A DNA stretch of 64,000 nucleotides from Methylocaldum sp. 14B (lineage in GTDB: Bacteria > Pseudomonadota > Gammaproteobacteria > Methylococcales > Methylococcaceae), in the NCBI RefSeq assembly GCF_002005105.1, contig NZ_MSCV01000028.1:21997-85996 (forward strand), written 5' to 3'. Shown here piece after piece: positions 36,341 through 45,502 of the stretch. Position 1 is the stretch's first letter; every line of letters starts with the position of its first letter. The position numbers were made by a program, and so were the translations under genes. Below the pieces are notes generated by a model that worked only from the letters and a program-made list of their open reading frames with translations, searched no databases and was not told the DNA's origin.

Positions 36341-37662
36341 TGGCCGTGACGACCTCAGCCCAGCCATCGCTGCTGACCGACGACCGCCGTTTCCGCCGGC
36401 TCGGGTTCCTCGTCGTTTTCGCCATCTTCGGCGGCCTCGGCACCTGGGCGGCCCTCGCTCCGCTCAGCAGCGCAGCGCTGGCCCCGGGCGTCATCACCGT
36501 GGAAAACTACCGCAAGACGGTCCAGCATCTGGAAGGCGGCATCATCAAGACCATCCGGGTCCGCGACGGCGATTCGGTCGAAAAGGACCAGGTTTTGGCC
36601 ACCCTCGACGACACCCAGCCGCGAGCCCAGCTCGAAGTCCTGCGCGGGCAGTATTACATCGCCGCGGCACGGGAAGCCCGCCTGATCGCGCAACGCGATG
36701 GCCTGAATGAGGTCCGCTATCCTCCCGATTTGCTCGCCCATGCAGACGATCCCCGGATCGATGACGCCATCCGCATACAGAACCACACTTTCACCGTCCG
36801 CAAGACGGCCCACGACGGCGAGATTTCCCTGTACCGGCGGCAGATCGAACAGCTCCGCGCCAAGCTCAAGGGTTTGCAGGCCCAAATCACCAGCCGTGAT
36901 CGCCTGGTGAAGTCATTTCGGCACGAACTGGAGGATTTCGAGGCCCTTCTCAAGGAAGGCTACACCGAGAGGCAGAAAGTGCGGGAACTGGAGCGCAATC
37001 TGGCACAGAGCGAGGGCCAGCGCGGGGAATTGGCGTCTGAGCTGGCAGCCACCGAATTACAGATCAGCGAGACCGAACTCAAGATCCTCCAGCTCGAGAA
37101 GGAGCTGCAGCGGGAGGTCGCGAAAGAACTAGGCGAGGTCCAGGCGGCCCTGTTCGAGTTGCGAGAAAAGATTCAGTCCCTGGAAAGCACAGTGGCGCGC
37201 ACGGTCGTCAAGGCACCCGAGCCCGGCATGGTCCTGGGTCTGTCCGTGCACACCCTGGGGGGCGTCATCCAGCCGGGGGGAAAGATCCTGGACATTGTTC
37301 CGCAGGATGAGCGCTTGGTCGTGGAAGCCCGGCTGTCGCCTCAGGACATCGACCGTATCCAGCTCGGCCAGATGGCGGAAGTGCGGTTTACCGCCTTCAA
37401 ATCCCGCGATACCCCAAAAATCGAGGGCAAGCTGATGGTTGTTTCCGCCGACCGTCTGGTGGACGAACAAACCCAGACTTCCTATTACCTGGCGCGGGTG
37501 GAAATCACGCCGGAAGGGCTTCAGGACCTGGCCCGCCAGAAACTGGACCTGGTGCCGGGCATGCCGGCCGAGGTCTTGATAAATACGGGCGAGCGCACCC
37601 TGTTCGAGTATCTGACCGACCCCTTCGTGAACACCGTCACCCGCTCCTTTATCGAAGATTGA
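36340..37662 (+). CDS. Type I secretion membrane fusion protein (PrtE/HlyD-like)
   Basis: A 440-residue periplasmic adaptor: a single N-terminal transmembrane helix (LGFLVVFAIFGGLGTWAALA), a lipoyl-like half (LEGGIIKTIRVRDGDSVEKD), a long coiled coil (about residues 150-290) and a C-terminal beta-barrel (VPQDERLVVEARLSPQDIDR). It bridges the ABC transporter and the outer-membrane channel. The start at 36340 overlaps the ABC stop by one base. Open frame upstream of it lies inside the ABC gene and is not coding. Confidence 0.92.
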   Translation: MAVTTSAQPSLLTDDRRFRRLGFLVVFAIFGGLGTWAALAPLSSAALAPGVITVENYRKTVQHLEGGIIKTIRVRDGDSVEKDQVLATLDDTQPRAQLEVLRGQYYIAAAREARLIAQRDGLNEVRYPPDLLAHADDPRIDDAIRIQNHTFTVRKTAHDGEISLYRRQIEQLRAKLKGLQAQITSRDRLVKSFRHELEDFEALLKEGYTERQKVRELERNLAQSEGQRGELASELAATELQISETELKILQLEKELQREVAKELGEVQAALFELREKIQSLESTVARTVVKAPEPGMVLGLSVHTLGGVIQPGGKILDIVPQDERLVVEARLSPQDIDRIQLGQMAEVRFTAFKSRDTPKIEGKLMVVSADRLVDEQTQTSYYLARVEITPEGLQDLARQKLDLVPGMPAEVLINTGERTLFEYLTDPFVNTVTRSFIED

Positions 37663-37665
37663 TCC

Positions 37666-39009
37666 ATGACATTAGCCGGTTTCGGAAAGGGCCTCCTGTG
37701 CCTGGCGGTACTTGCTCTGCCTTCGGCCTCTTGCGCCGAGTCCCTGCTGGAGCTGTACCAGCGCACCCTGGAAACCAACCCCGTGCTGAAAAGCCGCGAA
37801 TACTCGGTGGATCGAGCCAACGCCCAGAAAGACCAGGCATTCAGCAAATTGCTGCCGCAGATTTTCGCGGTCGGGAATTACTCTTACAACGATCTGCATC
37901 AACAGGCCGGACAAAGCTCGCTGAGCCTGAGCAGCTTGCCCGCAATCGATCAGCAATACAGCGGCCTGCGCGGAACGGTGCAGTTGCGCCAGGCCTTGTT
38001 TGACCTGGCCTCTTTCTATCGCTGGCAGAGCGCCGAAAATGTCATTTTGCAGTCGGAGCAGGAACTCGAGGCGGCGCGTATCGCTGTCGCGGGGGACCTG
38101 GTGGACCGGTATCTCAGGGCAGTCGAGGCTACCGACAACATCGCCTACGTGGCATCGGAAACAAAAGCCGTGGAAAGCCAGCTGAAAGGCCTGCAGCGGA
38201 TGCACGAGCGGCAGATGGTGAAGGTGACCGATCTGTACGAGGTCGAGGCCTATTACCAAACGTTGGCCACCCGCGGGATCGAGGCGCGAAATGCCAAGGA
38301 TGTGGCGCTGGAGAAACTGCGCGAGCTGGCCGGGGGTTCGGTGCGGGATGTCAACCCGGTCGGCCGGGAGCACTTTCCCCCCGTCCCGCGCGCTCCGGAT
38401 GAATGGGTGCAGGAAGCGACCCGTAACAACCCGGCCCTGACCGCGCTACAACACGGCATCGACGCCACAGACAAACTGGTGACCAGCAGCCGGGCCGAGC
38501 ATGCTCCGCTGCTTACCCTGCAGGTCTCCGAGACCTATGCGGACACCGGATTCGATAACCGTTCCCAGCCCCCTTACAACGTGTTCACCGCCGGCGTGCA
38601 GCTCACCGTCCCGATCTTCGAGGGCGGCCGGGTTCAGGCGGGGGTGAGGGATGCACAAGCCAGGCATCGGATCGCCCGGGAGCAGTTCGAGCAGAAGCGC
38701 CGAGAAATCGAACAGGAAACACGAACGGCATACATGGATGCCATGGCCAGCTACTCGCGGATCGACTCCACCCGCCAGGAAGTGCGCGCGCAGGAGAAAG
38801 CCGCCGAGGCCCAGGAACGCGGCTATGAGCTCGGCGCTTCGACGATCGTCGACCTGCTCGAGGCCCGGCGCCGGCTGCTGAAGGCACGCGTCGAGCAGGC
38901 CAAGGCCCGCTACGACTACATCCGCGGGCTTGTTGGATTACAGGTCAGGGCCGGCAGTCTGTCCACGCCGTTCATGGAGGAGATCAACGGCTGGATGGCC
39001 GGGAAGTGA
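37666..39009 (+). CDS. TolC-family outer membrane channel of the type I secretion system
   Basis: A 447-residue protein with a signal peptide (MTLAGFGKGLLCLAVLALPS ... CA) followed by two TolC/OEP repeats rich in long helices (LLELYQRTLETNPVLKSREY; PIFEGGRVQAGVRDAQARHR). It forms the outer-membrane tunnel for RTX export. It starts 3 nt after the adaptor stop, completing a co-transcribed exporter set. Confidence 0.92.
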   Translation: MTLAGFGKGLLCLAVLALPSASCAESLLELYQRTLETNPVLKSREYSVDRANAQKDQAFSKLLPQIFAVGNYSYNDLHQQAGQSSLSLSSLPAIDQQYSGLRGTVQLRQALFDLASFYRWQSAENVILQSEQELEAARIAVAGDLVDRYLRAVEATDNIAYVASETKAVESQLKGLQRMHERQMVKVTDLYEVEAYYQTLATRGIEARNAKDVALEKLRELAGGSVRDVNPVGREHFPPVPRAPDEWVQEATRNNPALTALQHGIDATDKLVTSSRAEHAPLLTLQVSETYADTGFDNRSQPPYNVFTAGVQLTVPIFEGGRVQAGVRDAQARHRIAREQFEQKRREIEQETRTAYMDAMASYSRIDSTRQEVRAQEKAAEAQERGYELGASTIVDLLEARRRLLKARVEQAKARYDYIRGLVGLQVRAGSLSTPFMEEINGWMAGK

Positions 39010-39060
39010 TTCAGCGAGCGGGGCACGCGTTTGAAGAGCAGCGTCCAAAGGTGGCCTCCA

Positions 39061-39305
39061 TTACCGCCAGTGGCGCCGTTGGCGGTTGTAGAAGATCTCG
39101 ATCCATTCCGTGATGTCCGCGATGGTTTGTTGTCGCGTAGCAAACCGCCGGTGACGGACCCGTTCGTTCTTCAGCGTGCCCCAAAAGCTCTCCATAGGAG
39201 CATTTGGAGGCTTGAAACCGAACTGCTCCAGCAACGCCCGATAGGCATGGGCACAACACTGGCTCCCCTGACCGGAATGGTGAATCAGGCCTGGAGCGGC
39301 AATGC
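39061..39305 (-). pseudogene. IS3-family transposase OrfB, 3' part of a broken copy
   Basis: In shifted frames the minus strand encodes GLIHHSGQGSQCCAHAYRAL, FGFKPPNAPMESFWGTLKNE and ADITEWIEIFYNRQRRHWR followed by a stop, the C-terminal part of an IS3-family integrase. The segment normally between GLIHHS...RALLEQF and NAPMESFWG is partly deleted. The preceding part of the same gene is at 39756-39950, separated by inserted repeats. It is not functional. Confidence 0.8.
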
Positions 39306-39612
39306 CGTTAAGTTAAGACGAATAACGTCACCCCGGCAGGGAAGGGGCCGACTAAAGGCCCGTTTGCGATTGGAATGCCGGGGTCCAGAAGCCATGGACG
39401 GCAGAGGCCTATCACTTCCTTGTGCACTGGATTCATGCCGCACAGTCCCTGTGCGGCACCCTACGGGCGCTTCGCGTGCAAATCGGCCATCCTGCCGATT
39501 TGTCCGGCACAAATTTGCCAGGAGCAAATTTGGACGTGCGGAGCACGGTCCGTAGGACGAACCCCAGGGATGGGGTGAGCAATCCCTGCCGGAATGACGG
39601 CTTAACTTATTA
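39305..39612. repeat. Repeat insertion inside the IS3 remnant
   Basis: It begins GTTAAGTTAAGACG and ends with the inverse pattern GGCTTAACTTATTAG. Inner parts GGCAGGGA (from about 39335) and TCCCTGCCGG (about 39583) are also inverted. The interior holds a linker-hairpin unit (GGGCC-gactaaa-GGCCC, 39345-39361, then GTTTGCGATTGGAA 39362-39375) and a block at 39430-39545 related to the element at 75-268, including the hairpin GCACAG/CTGTGC. No gene. Confidence 0.6.
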
Positions 39613-39616
39613 GTCA

Positions 39617-39754
39617 GGCCCGTAAATACCCTCCTGGTATTTCGGGCCGCCGCCCAGGCCGGTACACGCCCGGCCTGGGCTCACGCGGCTTGTCGCCGCG
39701 CCGGGGCATCCTTGCCCCGGATTAACCCGGCCTATATTTATAGGCCGGGTTAAT
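39617..39754. repeat. Array of five consecutive hairpins
   Basis: Back to back: GGCCCGTAAATACC/GGTATTTCGGGCC (39617-39648, one bulge); GCCCAGGCCGG/CCGGCCTGGGC (39652-39680); CGCGGC/GCCGCG (39684-39700); CCGGGGC/GCCCCGG (39701-39720); and ATTAACCCGGCCTATA/TATAGGCCGGGTTAAT (39721-39754, 16 perfect pairs around two bases). The stems differ in sequence and almost no bases are left between them. It lies between the two halves of the IS3 gene. Confidence 0.75.
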
Positions 39755-39755
39755 A

Positions 39756-39950
39756 ATGGCATTGCCTGGAGCGGGCCGCTTTGCCGACACCTCCCGCCAC
39801 AAAGACTGGCTGACCAAGGCCGTCGTCATGCGTTCCCCGCGAGCGTAGCCCACGATCTCTCCGGTAAACAGGTCCTTGTGGCTGGCCCGGCACAGCCAGC
39901 CTTCCCCGGTCGGGGCCTGTAACGCCCGCTGCCGCAGGCGTTACACAAAA
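39756..39950 (-). pseudogene. IS3-family transposase OrfB, middle part of a broken copy
   Basis: The minus strand encodes PTGEGWLCRASHKDLFTGEI followed by VGYARGERMTTALVSQSLWR and AKRPAPGN, matching the catalytic-core region of IS3-family integrases (GWLYLAGIKDLFSGEIVGYA pattern). It ends where the hairpin array begins; the remainder is at 39061-39305. It abuts the 3' end of gmk. Confidence 0.75.
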
Positions 39951-39955
39951 TGGAA

Positions 39956-40570
39956 TTAGGCCAATAGTCCGCCGATCAGATCTTTGTGAACTTCGGACTG
40001 CCGCCCCGTCTTGAGCCGGCTGGCGACCACGACGCTGCGCAGCTCGGCGAGAGCCCGATCGAAGTCGTCGTTCACGATGAGATAGTCGTACTCGCTGTAA
40101 TGCGACATCTCCGAGATGGCATCGCGCATGCGGCGGGCGATGGTGTCAGGATCGTCCTGGCCGCGCGCCTTGAGCCGTTCTTCCAGGGTGCGGCGCGAGG
40201 GCGGCAGAATGAAGATGGAGATGCAATCGGGCATCAAGTTCCGGATTTGGCGGGCGCCCTGCCAGTCGATTTCGAGCAGCACGTCCTGTCCTTCGGATAG
40301 GGCTTTTTCCACGGTTGCCCGAGCCGTGCCGTAATAGTTGTCGAACACCCTGGCGTGCTCCAGAAACCCGCCCGATTCGATCATCCCTTCGAATTCGGCA
40401 TGATTCACGAAGAAATAATCCCGGCCGTGGACTTCTCCGGGACGCTGCGCTCGCGTGGTATGCGACACCGAAACCGTGAACCCCTCGAGGTTTTCCCGCA
40501 GTGCCCTGACCAAACTGGTTTTTCCCGCCCCGGACGGGGCTGAAACGATGAACAGCGTGCCGATACTCAT
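39956..40570 (-). CDS. gmk: Guanylate kinase
   Basis: A 204-residue kinase with P-loop [11 protein letters not shown] near residues 10-20, GMP-binding residues in [20 protein letters not shown] and the lid region [19 protein letters not shown]. It converts GMP to GDP. The start [14 protein letters not shown] at 40570 matches the family; frame upstream of it is non-homologous. The 3' end abuts IS3 debris but the protein looks complete. Confidence 0.95.
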   Translation of the reverse strand: MSIGTLFIVSAPSGAGKTSLVRALRENLEGFTVSVSHTTRAQRPGEVHGRDYFFVNHAEFEGMIESGGFLEHARVFDNYYGTARATVEKALSEGQDVLLEIDWQGARQIRNLMPDCISIFILPPSRRTLEERLKARGQDDPDTIARRMRDAISEMSHYSEYDYLIVNDDFDRALAELRSVVVASRLKTGRQSEVHKDLIGGLLA

Positions 40571-40700
40571 GTGCCTTGAAATGATCCGGAGTGGTCTTAA
40601 CGGTTGTCCGACGAATGGCGGTTTCCGACCCATGCCGCAGCAGGGGCCGAAAACCGTTAGCTTAGCATGTCATACCGTAGAGGTCGTGAGAATCAGCCGT

Positions 40701-41087
40701 CTACCGCAGCGTATAGAGAAAGCTGGCAAGATGGCGGGCATCCGCTTCGGTAACACCCGTGTTCGGCATGGCGGTCAGGGGATCGATAGCGGGCGGATCT
40801 TGAATCCAGCGCATCAGATTTTCCGGCGTGTTGGTCAGCACGCCGGCGATGTAGACGCGGCTCGCGATTCCGCTCAAAGGCGGCCCCACCAGACCGTTTG
40901 CGCCTTCGATTCCGGGGATGACATGGCAGGACCCGCAGCCGTACCGTGAAATGGCTTCCCTCCCCTGTGCGGGATCGCCGCCGGCTACCGATACCGCTGC
41001 GGGGTCCTCCTGGCGATCGCAGGCATTCAGAAGAAGAACTGCCGCAATCGCACAGGCTAATGCCGAGAGCTTATGACCGATTTCCAT
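40701..41087 (-). CDS. c-type cytochrome lipoprotein of the xox operon (XoxG-like)
   Basis: A 128-residue protein with a lipobox (LLLNAC, C23), one haem-binding site CGSCH (C51, C54, H55) and a likely axial methionine M107 in AMPNTG, so a class I monohaem cytochrome. It overlaps the end of xoxJ by 31 nt and is third in the operon. By analogy to XoxG it should take electrons from the PQQ of the methanol dehydrogenase. It is shorter than many XoxG proteins, and a lipid anchor is unusual, so the assignment is by context. Confidence 0.8.
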   Translation of the reverse strand: MEIGHKLSALACAIAAVLLLNACDRQEDPAAVSVAGGDPAQGREAISRYGCGSCHVIPGIEGANGLVGPPLSGIASRVYIAGVLTNTPENLMRWIQDPPAIDPLTAMPNTGVTEADARHLASFLYTLR

Positions 41088-41959
41088 CCTGACCGTCCGT
41101 TTCGGCTGGAAAGGCGGGTTCCGATCCGGGGCACGCCATACTCGTCGAGTATGGCTTCGATCTCCTTGCTCCTGCGCTCGATGATGCGTTCCAGTTCTGT
41201 GCGTAACCGTTTATCGCCGTGCCTCACTCCCATCGCGATATCGAACACGAAGGGAAGAGACCGGTCGGCCGGCGGCGAGACGGGCACGACGGCGAGCGGA
41301 ACCGCTTGGTTCTTGGCAAAGTAGCCCGCCAAAGGTCCCCATACGACGGCGATATCGATGTCGCCCGCCACTACCGCATCGATGATCCTGGCCGGCGGAT
41401 TCTCCTTGGAGTAATCGCCGTAAACGGTGTAACCGACCACGTTATCGATGATCTTTCGGCTGGTCAGGGCATGGGCCGGCGGGGTGTTGGCGAAGTCGTC
41501 CCCGACGATCTGCACGCCGATCCTGACGTCGTGCAGCGTAGGATCGTTGAAGGAGCGGATGTTCAGCCCCGAGTCCAGGCGGTAAACGAACACGTAGCTG
41601 GACCGATAATACGGCGTCGTCGTCAGTGCGGGCCCGAAGTTGCTCGGGACGCCGAGAACCAGGTCGCAGCGATGGGATTTGAGCGTATTGCGGATAAAGC
41701 CGCGCCGCTGCGCCCACCAGGTGTACTCGACTTCGGCATTCAATTCGTGGGCGATGAGATCGCCGATCTTGTTTTCGAAGCCTTCCTGCCTCTGGTTGGA
41801 GAAGGGCAGATTATTGGGATCCGAGCAGATGCGGAGAGTACGCTTTGGAGAATGATCATCCACGACGGCTGACGCCATGCCCGGCCAAAACGCCGCAAGC
41901 AAGGCAAGCATCGAGAAGAACCCGGATCTACGGCAATGCGAAGACATACAGCATCCCAC
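41057..41959 (-). CDS. xoxJ: XoxJ/MxaJ-like periplasmic substrate-binding-fold protein
   Basis: A 300-residue exported protein (signal around SGFFSMLALLAAFWPGMASA) with a bilobed solute-binding fold: LRICSDPNNLPFSNQRQEGF, then IGDLIAHELNAEVEYTWWAQ and AGDIDIAVVWGPLAGYFAK. This matches the quinoprotein-dehydrogenase-associated binding-protein family that includes MxaJ and XoxJ, thought to help activate or mature methanol dehydrogenase. The gene overlaps the xoxF stop by about 30 nt. An internal start (M5) is possible. Confidence 0.85.
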   Translation of the reverse strand: MGCCMSSHCRRSGFFSMLALLAAFWPGMASAVVDDHSPKRTLRICSDPNNLPFSNQRQEGFENKIGDLIAHELNAEVEYTWWAQRRGFIRNTLKSHRCDLVLGVPSNFGPALTTTPYYRSSYVFVYRLDSGLNIRSFNDPTLHDVRIGVQIVGDDFANTPPAHALTSRKIIDNVVGYTVYGDYSKENPPARIIDAVVAGDIDIAVVWGPLAGYFAKNQAVPLAVVPVSPPADRSLPFVFDIAMGVRHGDKRLRTELERIIERRSKEIEAILDEYGVPRIGTRLSSRNGRSGWKSVISSRH

Positions 41960-43787
41960 CCCGCGTCGTATACTCCGGTAAATCGGTCATCGCATTGATG
42001 AATCCCAACGCTCCGGTACCGTCACGAGAATCGAGCTCGCCGGCAACGATAGCCCCGGACCAACCGCCGACGCCGGACAGAGTCGCCACGTATTGCTTGC
42101 CGTCGGGCCCCCGGTAAGTCATTGGCTGGCCGATGATTCCGGAGCCGCACTTGAATTGCCACAATAACTCGCCGGTCCGGGCATTCACCGCCTTGAACCA
42201 GCCTTCCATGGTGCCGTAGAACGCCACGTCGCCCGCCGTCGCCAAAGCGCCGCTCCAGACCGGGAACTTCTCCCTGATCTTCCAGACCGCCTTGGCCGCA
42301 ACGGGGTCCCAGGCGGTGAACTCGCCCCGGTGTCCGCCGGGACCCGCGTGCATCCGCACGTTGGCGCCGACATAGGGCGTGCCTGCGATATAGTTGGCTT
42401 CGACGCCCTCTTCGTCCATGCAGATATTCTGATGAGGAATGTAAAGCCAGCCGGTTTTCGGGGAATAGGCCGAGGGCTGCCAATCCTTCCCTCCTGGCGC
42501 TGCGGGACAAATATCGTGCACGACGGTGTTGAACCGGGGCCTTTTCTCATGCACTTCGATGGGGCGTCCGGTTTTCAAATCGACGCCCCTGGTCGTCGTG
42601 ATATGCACGAAAGGCGTGGCCGACAGCACCTCGCCGGTGGTTCGGTCAAGGACGTACACGTAACCGTTCCGCTCGGGATGGACCAGAACTTTCCGGATCT
42701 GCCCGTTAATGGACAAGTCCAGCAGGACGTTTTCGTTAACGCCGTCGTAGTCGTACAGGTCGTGGGGACTCCACTGGTAAAACCAGCGCGCTTCGCCGGT
42801 GTCGGGATCGCGTGCGAAGACCCCAGCCGTCCACTTGTTGTCGCCTGGGCGCTGTTCCGGATTCCACGGCCCGGGATTGGCGGTACCGTGATAGATCAGA
42901 TTCAAGGCAGGATCGTAGGAAATGAAGCCCCACACGGTGCCGCCGCCGATTTTCCAAGCCTCGGGCGGCCAGGTCGCAACGCCCAGATCCTCGCCACGGT
43001 CTTGGGGGTAAAACGGCTTGAACCTGGGGCCGATCAGCACGTCCTTGTCGGGGCCGGTGGAGTACGCTTTCCAGACCACGCGGCCGTTGCCGGCATCGAG
43101 CGCCGTAAGCCAGCCGCGCACGCCGAACTCGCCGCCGCTGTTGCCCACCAGCACTTTGTTCTTCACGATCAGCGGCGCCATCGTAATGGATTCGCCCAGA
43201 TTGATATTGCCGATCCGCGCTTTCCAGATTTCGTTGCCGGTCTTGGCATCGACCGCCACGGTCTGCCCGTCGAGCGTGTTGAAGAAAATTCGTCCCTTCG
43301 AGTACGCCGCTCCTCGATTCACGACATCGCAGCAGGCCAACCCTTGAGCCGCGGACAGCGGCTTCGGCTCGTACTTCCATTTGAGAGGCGCGCCCGGACG
43401 GGTCAAATCCAGTGCGTAAAGAGTGTTCGGATAAGGGGTCACGATGTACATCGTGTTGTCGGCCACGATAGGCGCGGCTTCGTGGCCGCGTGACAGACCG
43501 GTCGAGAAGGTGAAGTTCAACCGCAGATCGTGGACGTTTTCGGCTTTGATCTGGTCGAGCGCGCTGAAACGGGTATTGGCGTAATCCTTGGCCGAAATAA
43601 GCCATTGCCCGTCTTCGTCGGACGCTTTTTGCAAAGCAGTGACCGGAGGCTCGGCTCTTTGGGTGTATGCCGCTCCGCCGAAAGGCAGAGACAACGGTAA
43701 CGCGAAAAGAATTATCGGCAGGGGGAATCGGTAGGCGTACCGTTCATGAAAAGATGGTGAACATAGCCTCCGTGACGTTCGCATCAA
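41928..43787 (-). CDS. xoxF: Lanthanide-dependent PQQ methanol dehydrogenase XoxF
   Basis: A 619-residue exported quinoprotein (signal about residues 1-44) with the eight-bladed PQQ propeller. The adjacent-cysteine disulphide is seen in GLACCDVVNRG. The active site reads HDLYDYDGVNEN: D346 is the catalytic aspartate, and D348, two residues on, is the extra aspartate that marks lanthanide-binding XoxF enzymes (MxaF has alanine there). It oxidises methanol to formaldehyde or formate in the periplasm. It heads a tight xoxF-xoxJ-cytochrome operon. No mxaI-like subunit gene is present. Confidence 0.92.
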   Translation of the reverse strand: MMRTSRRLCSPSFHERYAYRFPLPIILFALPLSLPFGGAAYTQRAEPPVTALQKASDEDGQWLISAKDYANTRFSALDQIKAENVHDLRLNFTFSTGLSRGHEAAPIVADNTMYIVTPYPNTLYALDLTRPGAPLKWKYEPKPLSAAQGLACCDVVNRGAAYSKGRIFFNTLDGQTVAVDAKTGNEIWKARIGNINLGESITMAPLIVKNKVLVGNSGGEFGVRGWLTALDAGNGRVVWKAYSTGPDKDVLIGPRFKPFYPQDRGEDLGVATWPPEAWKIGGGTVWGFISYDPALNLIYHGTANPGPWNPEQRPGDNKWTAGVFARDPDTGEARWFYQWSPHDLYDYDGVNENVLLDLSINGQIRKVLVHPERNGYVYVLDRTTGEVLSATPFVHITTTRGVDLKTGRPIEVHEKRPRFNTVVHDICPAAPGGKDWQPSAYSPKTGWLYIPHQNICMDEEGVEANYIAGTPYVGANVRMHAGPGGHRGEFTAWDPVAAKAVWKIREKFPVWSGALATAGDVAFYGTMEGWFKAVNARTGELLWQFKCGSGIIGQPMTYRGPDGKQYVATLSGVGGWSGAIVAGELDSRDGTGALGFINAMTDLPEYTTRGGMLYVFALP

Positions 43788-44625
43788 GCCTCCTGCTGAG
43801 ATAGCTTCTCCTTCTGCTCATGGGAGGTGGAGTCTTATCTTGAGACATACCTGATCGGCGAGCGTTCCAAAACTGAAACCTGGCTTACAAAAGCCAAGGC
43901 TTTCAGCTCGGCTCCGAACCGGAGCGGTTCAACCCGGCTCGTCTACGAAATGCCGCTTCGCTCTCTCCCTGTGCTCTCTTGACATCCAAGTCGGGAAAGC
44001 AACCTGCTTGGCGGGATATGATTCGCCGTAACCCGCTGCTGTCGTAAATCAACCGGATGATCCGCATCGGCGGAGCGCGGTCATTTTGCCCCTGTCGGGC
44101 GGCAATTGAGGGTTCAAGTCGGTTCATTTCCGTTGCTCCAACAGCGTTAAACGACACCACCGTAAATTCCGACAGCTTTCAATCGAATCTCCCACATCGA
44201 TTCCATCTTGGCTTCGCATTCACTGTCTGTTTGATCGCGAAACAACCCGCCAGGTTTCCAAACGTCCCTTTACGGGGAAATCGCTCCTGCGGCATACCGG
44301 TACCGAACAGCGTCCAACATAAGAAGCCGAGGGTAAACCGCGCTACATAAACGCCTGGCCGATCGATTCGCCACGGTTCGTAATACTAAACCCTCAAGAA
44401 TCTCCGCCCAATACCGCAATCACCCCAAGTTGACTACGGTTGCCAAAGCGGTTTGGACATCACTCGTCAGCGTCGTGAAACCGTTACGGAGCACCGAAAC
44501 GAGAGGCCACCCGATAAGCTACTTTGGAATAGCGTTTAATGGATTCAAGCCTTTTTCGTAAGATGTAAGACCATCGGTGTCCTTAACTATTCCTATAAGC
44601 CGGAACAGCCGGAATCGGAAGCTGT
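43788..44625. other. Intergenic upstream of xoxF
   Basis: About 840 bp with no gene I can support; a minus-strand frame of 85 codons (43903-44160) has no recognisable features. It should contain the xoxF promoter and any lanthanide-switch regulatory sites. Confidence 0.4.
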
Positions 44626-44658
44626 AAAAACCCGGCTGAGATAATGCCTGGCCGGGTT
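44626..44658 (-). terminator. Rho-independent terminator after the charged secreted protein gene
   Basis: On the minus strand AACCCGGC (complement of 44651-44658) pairs with GCCGGGTT (complement of 44629-44636), followed by a T run (complement of AAAAA, 44626-44630). It lies about 35 bp past the stop of the gene at 44691. Confidence 0.7.
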
Positions 44659-44690
44659 ATATCGCTATCCGTTCCGGATTGGTTGGTTAT

Positions 44691-45098
44691 TTATTCTTGC
44701 CTTTGCCTCATGCCTCGCCCGCCCCTTCCCGCGCCGGCATCCTCGGTCAAACCCCGCAGTCCTTTTCTTTCTTCGCGCAATTCCCGGTACTGGTCTTGAT
44801 ATCGCTCACGCTCCTCCGGCATCATCAGCGGCTCACGCCTGCCTTCCATCTCGCCCGGACGCACACCCTCCCGCCCGACGCCCCTGTCCCGCGCACGTTC
44901 TTGAACCTCGCCTTGAAATTCTTGCTGAAAACTTTTTCGCTCCTGCCGAAGATCTTGATACCGCTCCCGATATTGCCCACCCGATGGTCTATCGAGCTTC
45001 CGTCCATTGCCGCCCCCTCTCTCCGCCCAGGCCTGGTTCACCGCTAACGTGGAAAATCCGATCAACAGCGCCAAAATAGCGTTCTTATGTTTCGTCAT
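44691..45098 (-). CDS. Small exported Arg/Glu/Gln-rich protein
   Basis: A 135-residue protein with a signal peptide (ILALLIGFSTLAVNQAWA) and a mature part very rich in arginine, glutamate and glutamine, with repeats such as YRERYQDLRQERKSF and YQDQYRELREERKGL, likely an amphipathic coiled coil. I do not recognise the family; short exported proteins of this composition exist as periplasmic stress or scaffold proteins. A terminator follows. Confidence 0.75.
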   Translation of the reverse strand: MTKHKNAILALLIGFSTLAVNQAWAERGGGNGRKLDRPSGGQYRERYQDLRQERKSFQQEFQGEVQERARDRGVGREGVRPGEMEGRREPLMMPEERERYQDQYRELREERKGLRGLTEDAGAGRGGRGMRQRQE

Positions 45099-45113
45099 TC
45101 GCTTCCCCTACTG

Positions 45114-45358
45114 ATAATCCTAGAAACGGCGGTTGGACGCGGCCAAGTGTGCGGCTGGCGGGCCGGCTGGCAAGGCGCGACGCCGCCGTGGGGCCGTCCC
45201 CCACAAGAAGGAGCAACGCCGCCAGGCGGCTCGCCCGCCGTGCAATCGGGTGCGTAGCGACTTCACCCGAGTGGTGAAATCGGTAGAAGGTAGGACGGTC
45301 AGAATTCATAGGGCTTTTCTACTCCATCTAAGCGGTCAACTGCCGTTTCTAGGATAAT
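45114..45358. mobile_element. 235-bp MITE with 17-bp inverted ends and ATAAT target duplication
   Basis: The element 45119-45353 starts CCTAGAAACGGCGGTTG (45119-45135) and ends with the inverse CAACTGCCGTTTCTAGG (45337-45353, one mismatch). It is flanked on both sides by ATAAT (45114-45118, 45354-45358), a perfect 5-bp target duplication. The interior is very GC-rich, with nested inverted repeats and no transposase. It sits just upstream of the small charged protein gene. Confidence 0.85.
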
Positions 45359-45502
45359 TGATCAATGACGGACATTCCGGATCGTCTTGTCGCTCGCTTC
45401 GATACGTTCGGCTACTATTGCTTGTGGCTCGCTTGCCCTAGCCCGCTCGCCAAGACCCAAGCCGACGTAGCGGCGGCAGAACCAGTTTAGCACTGCCCAT
45501 CC

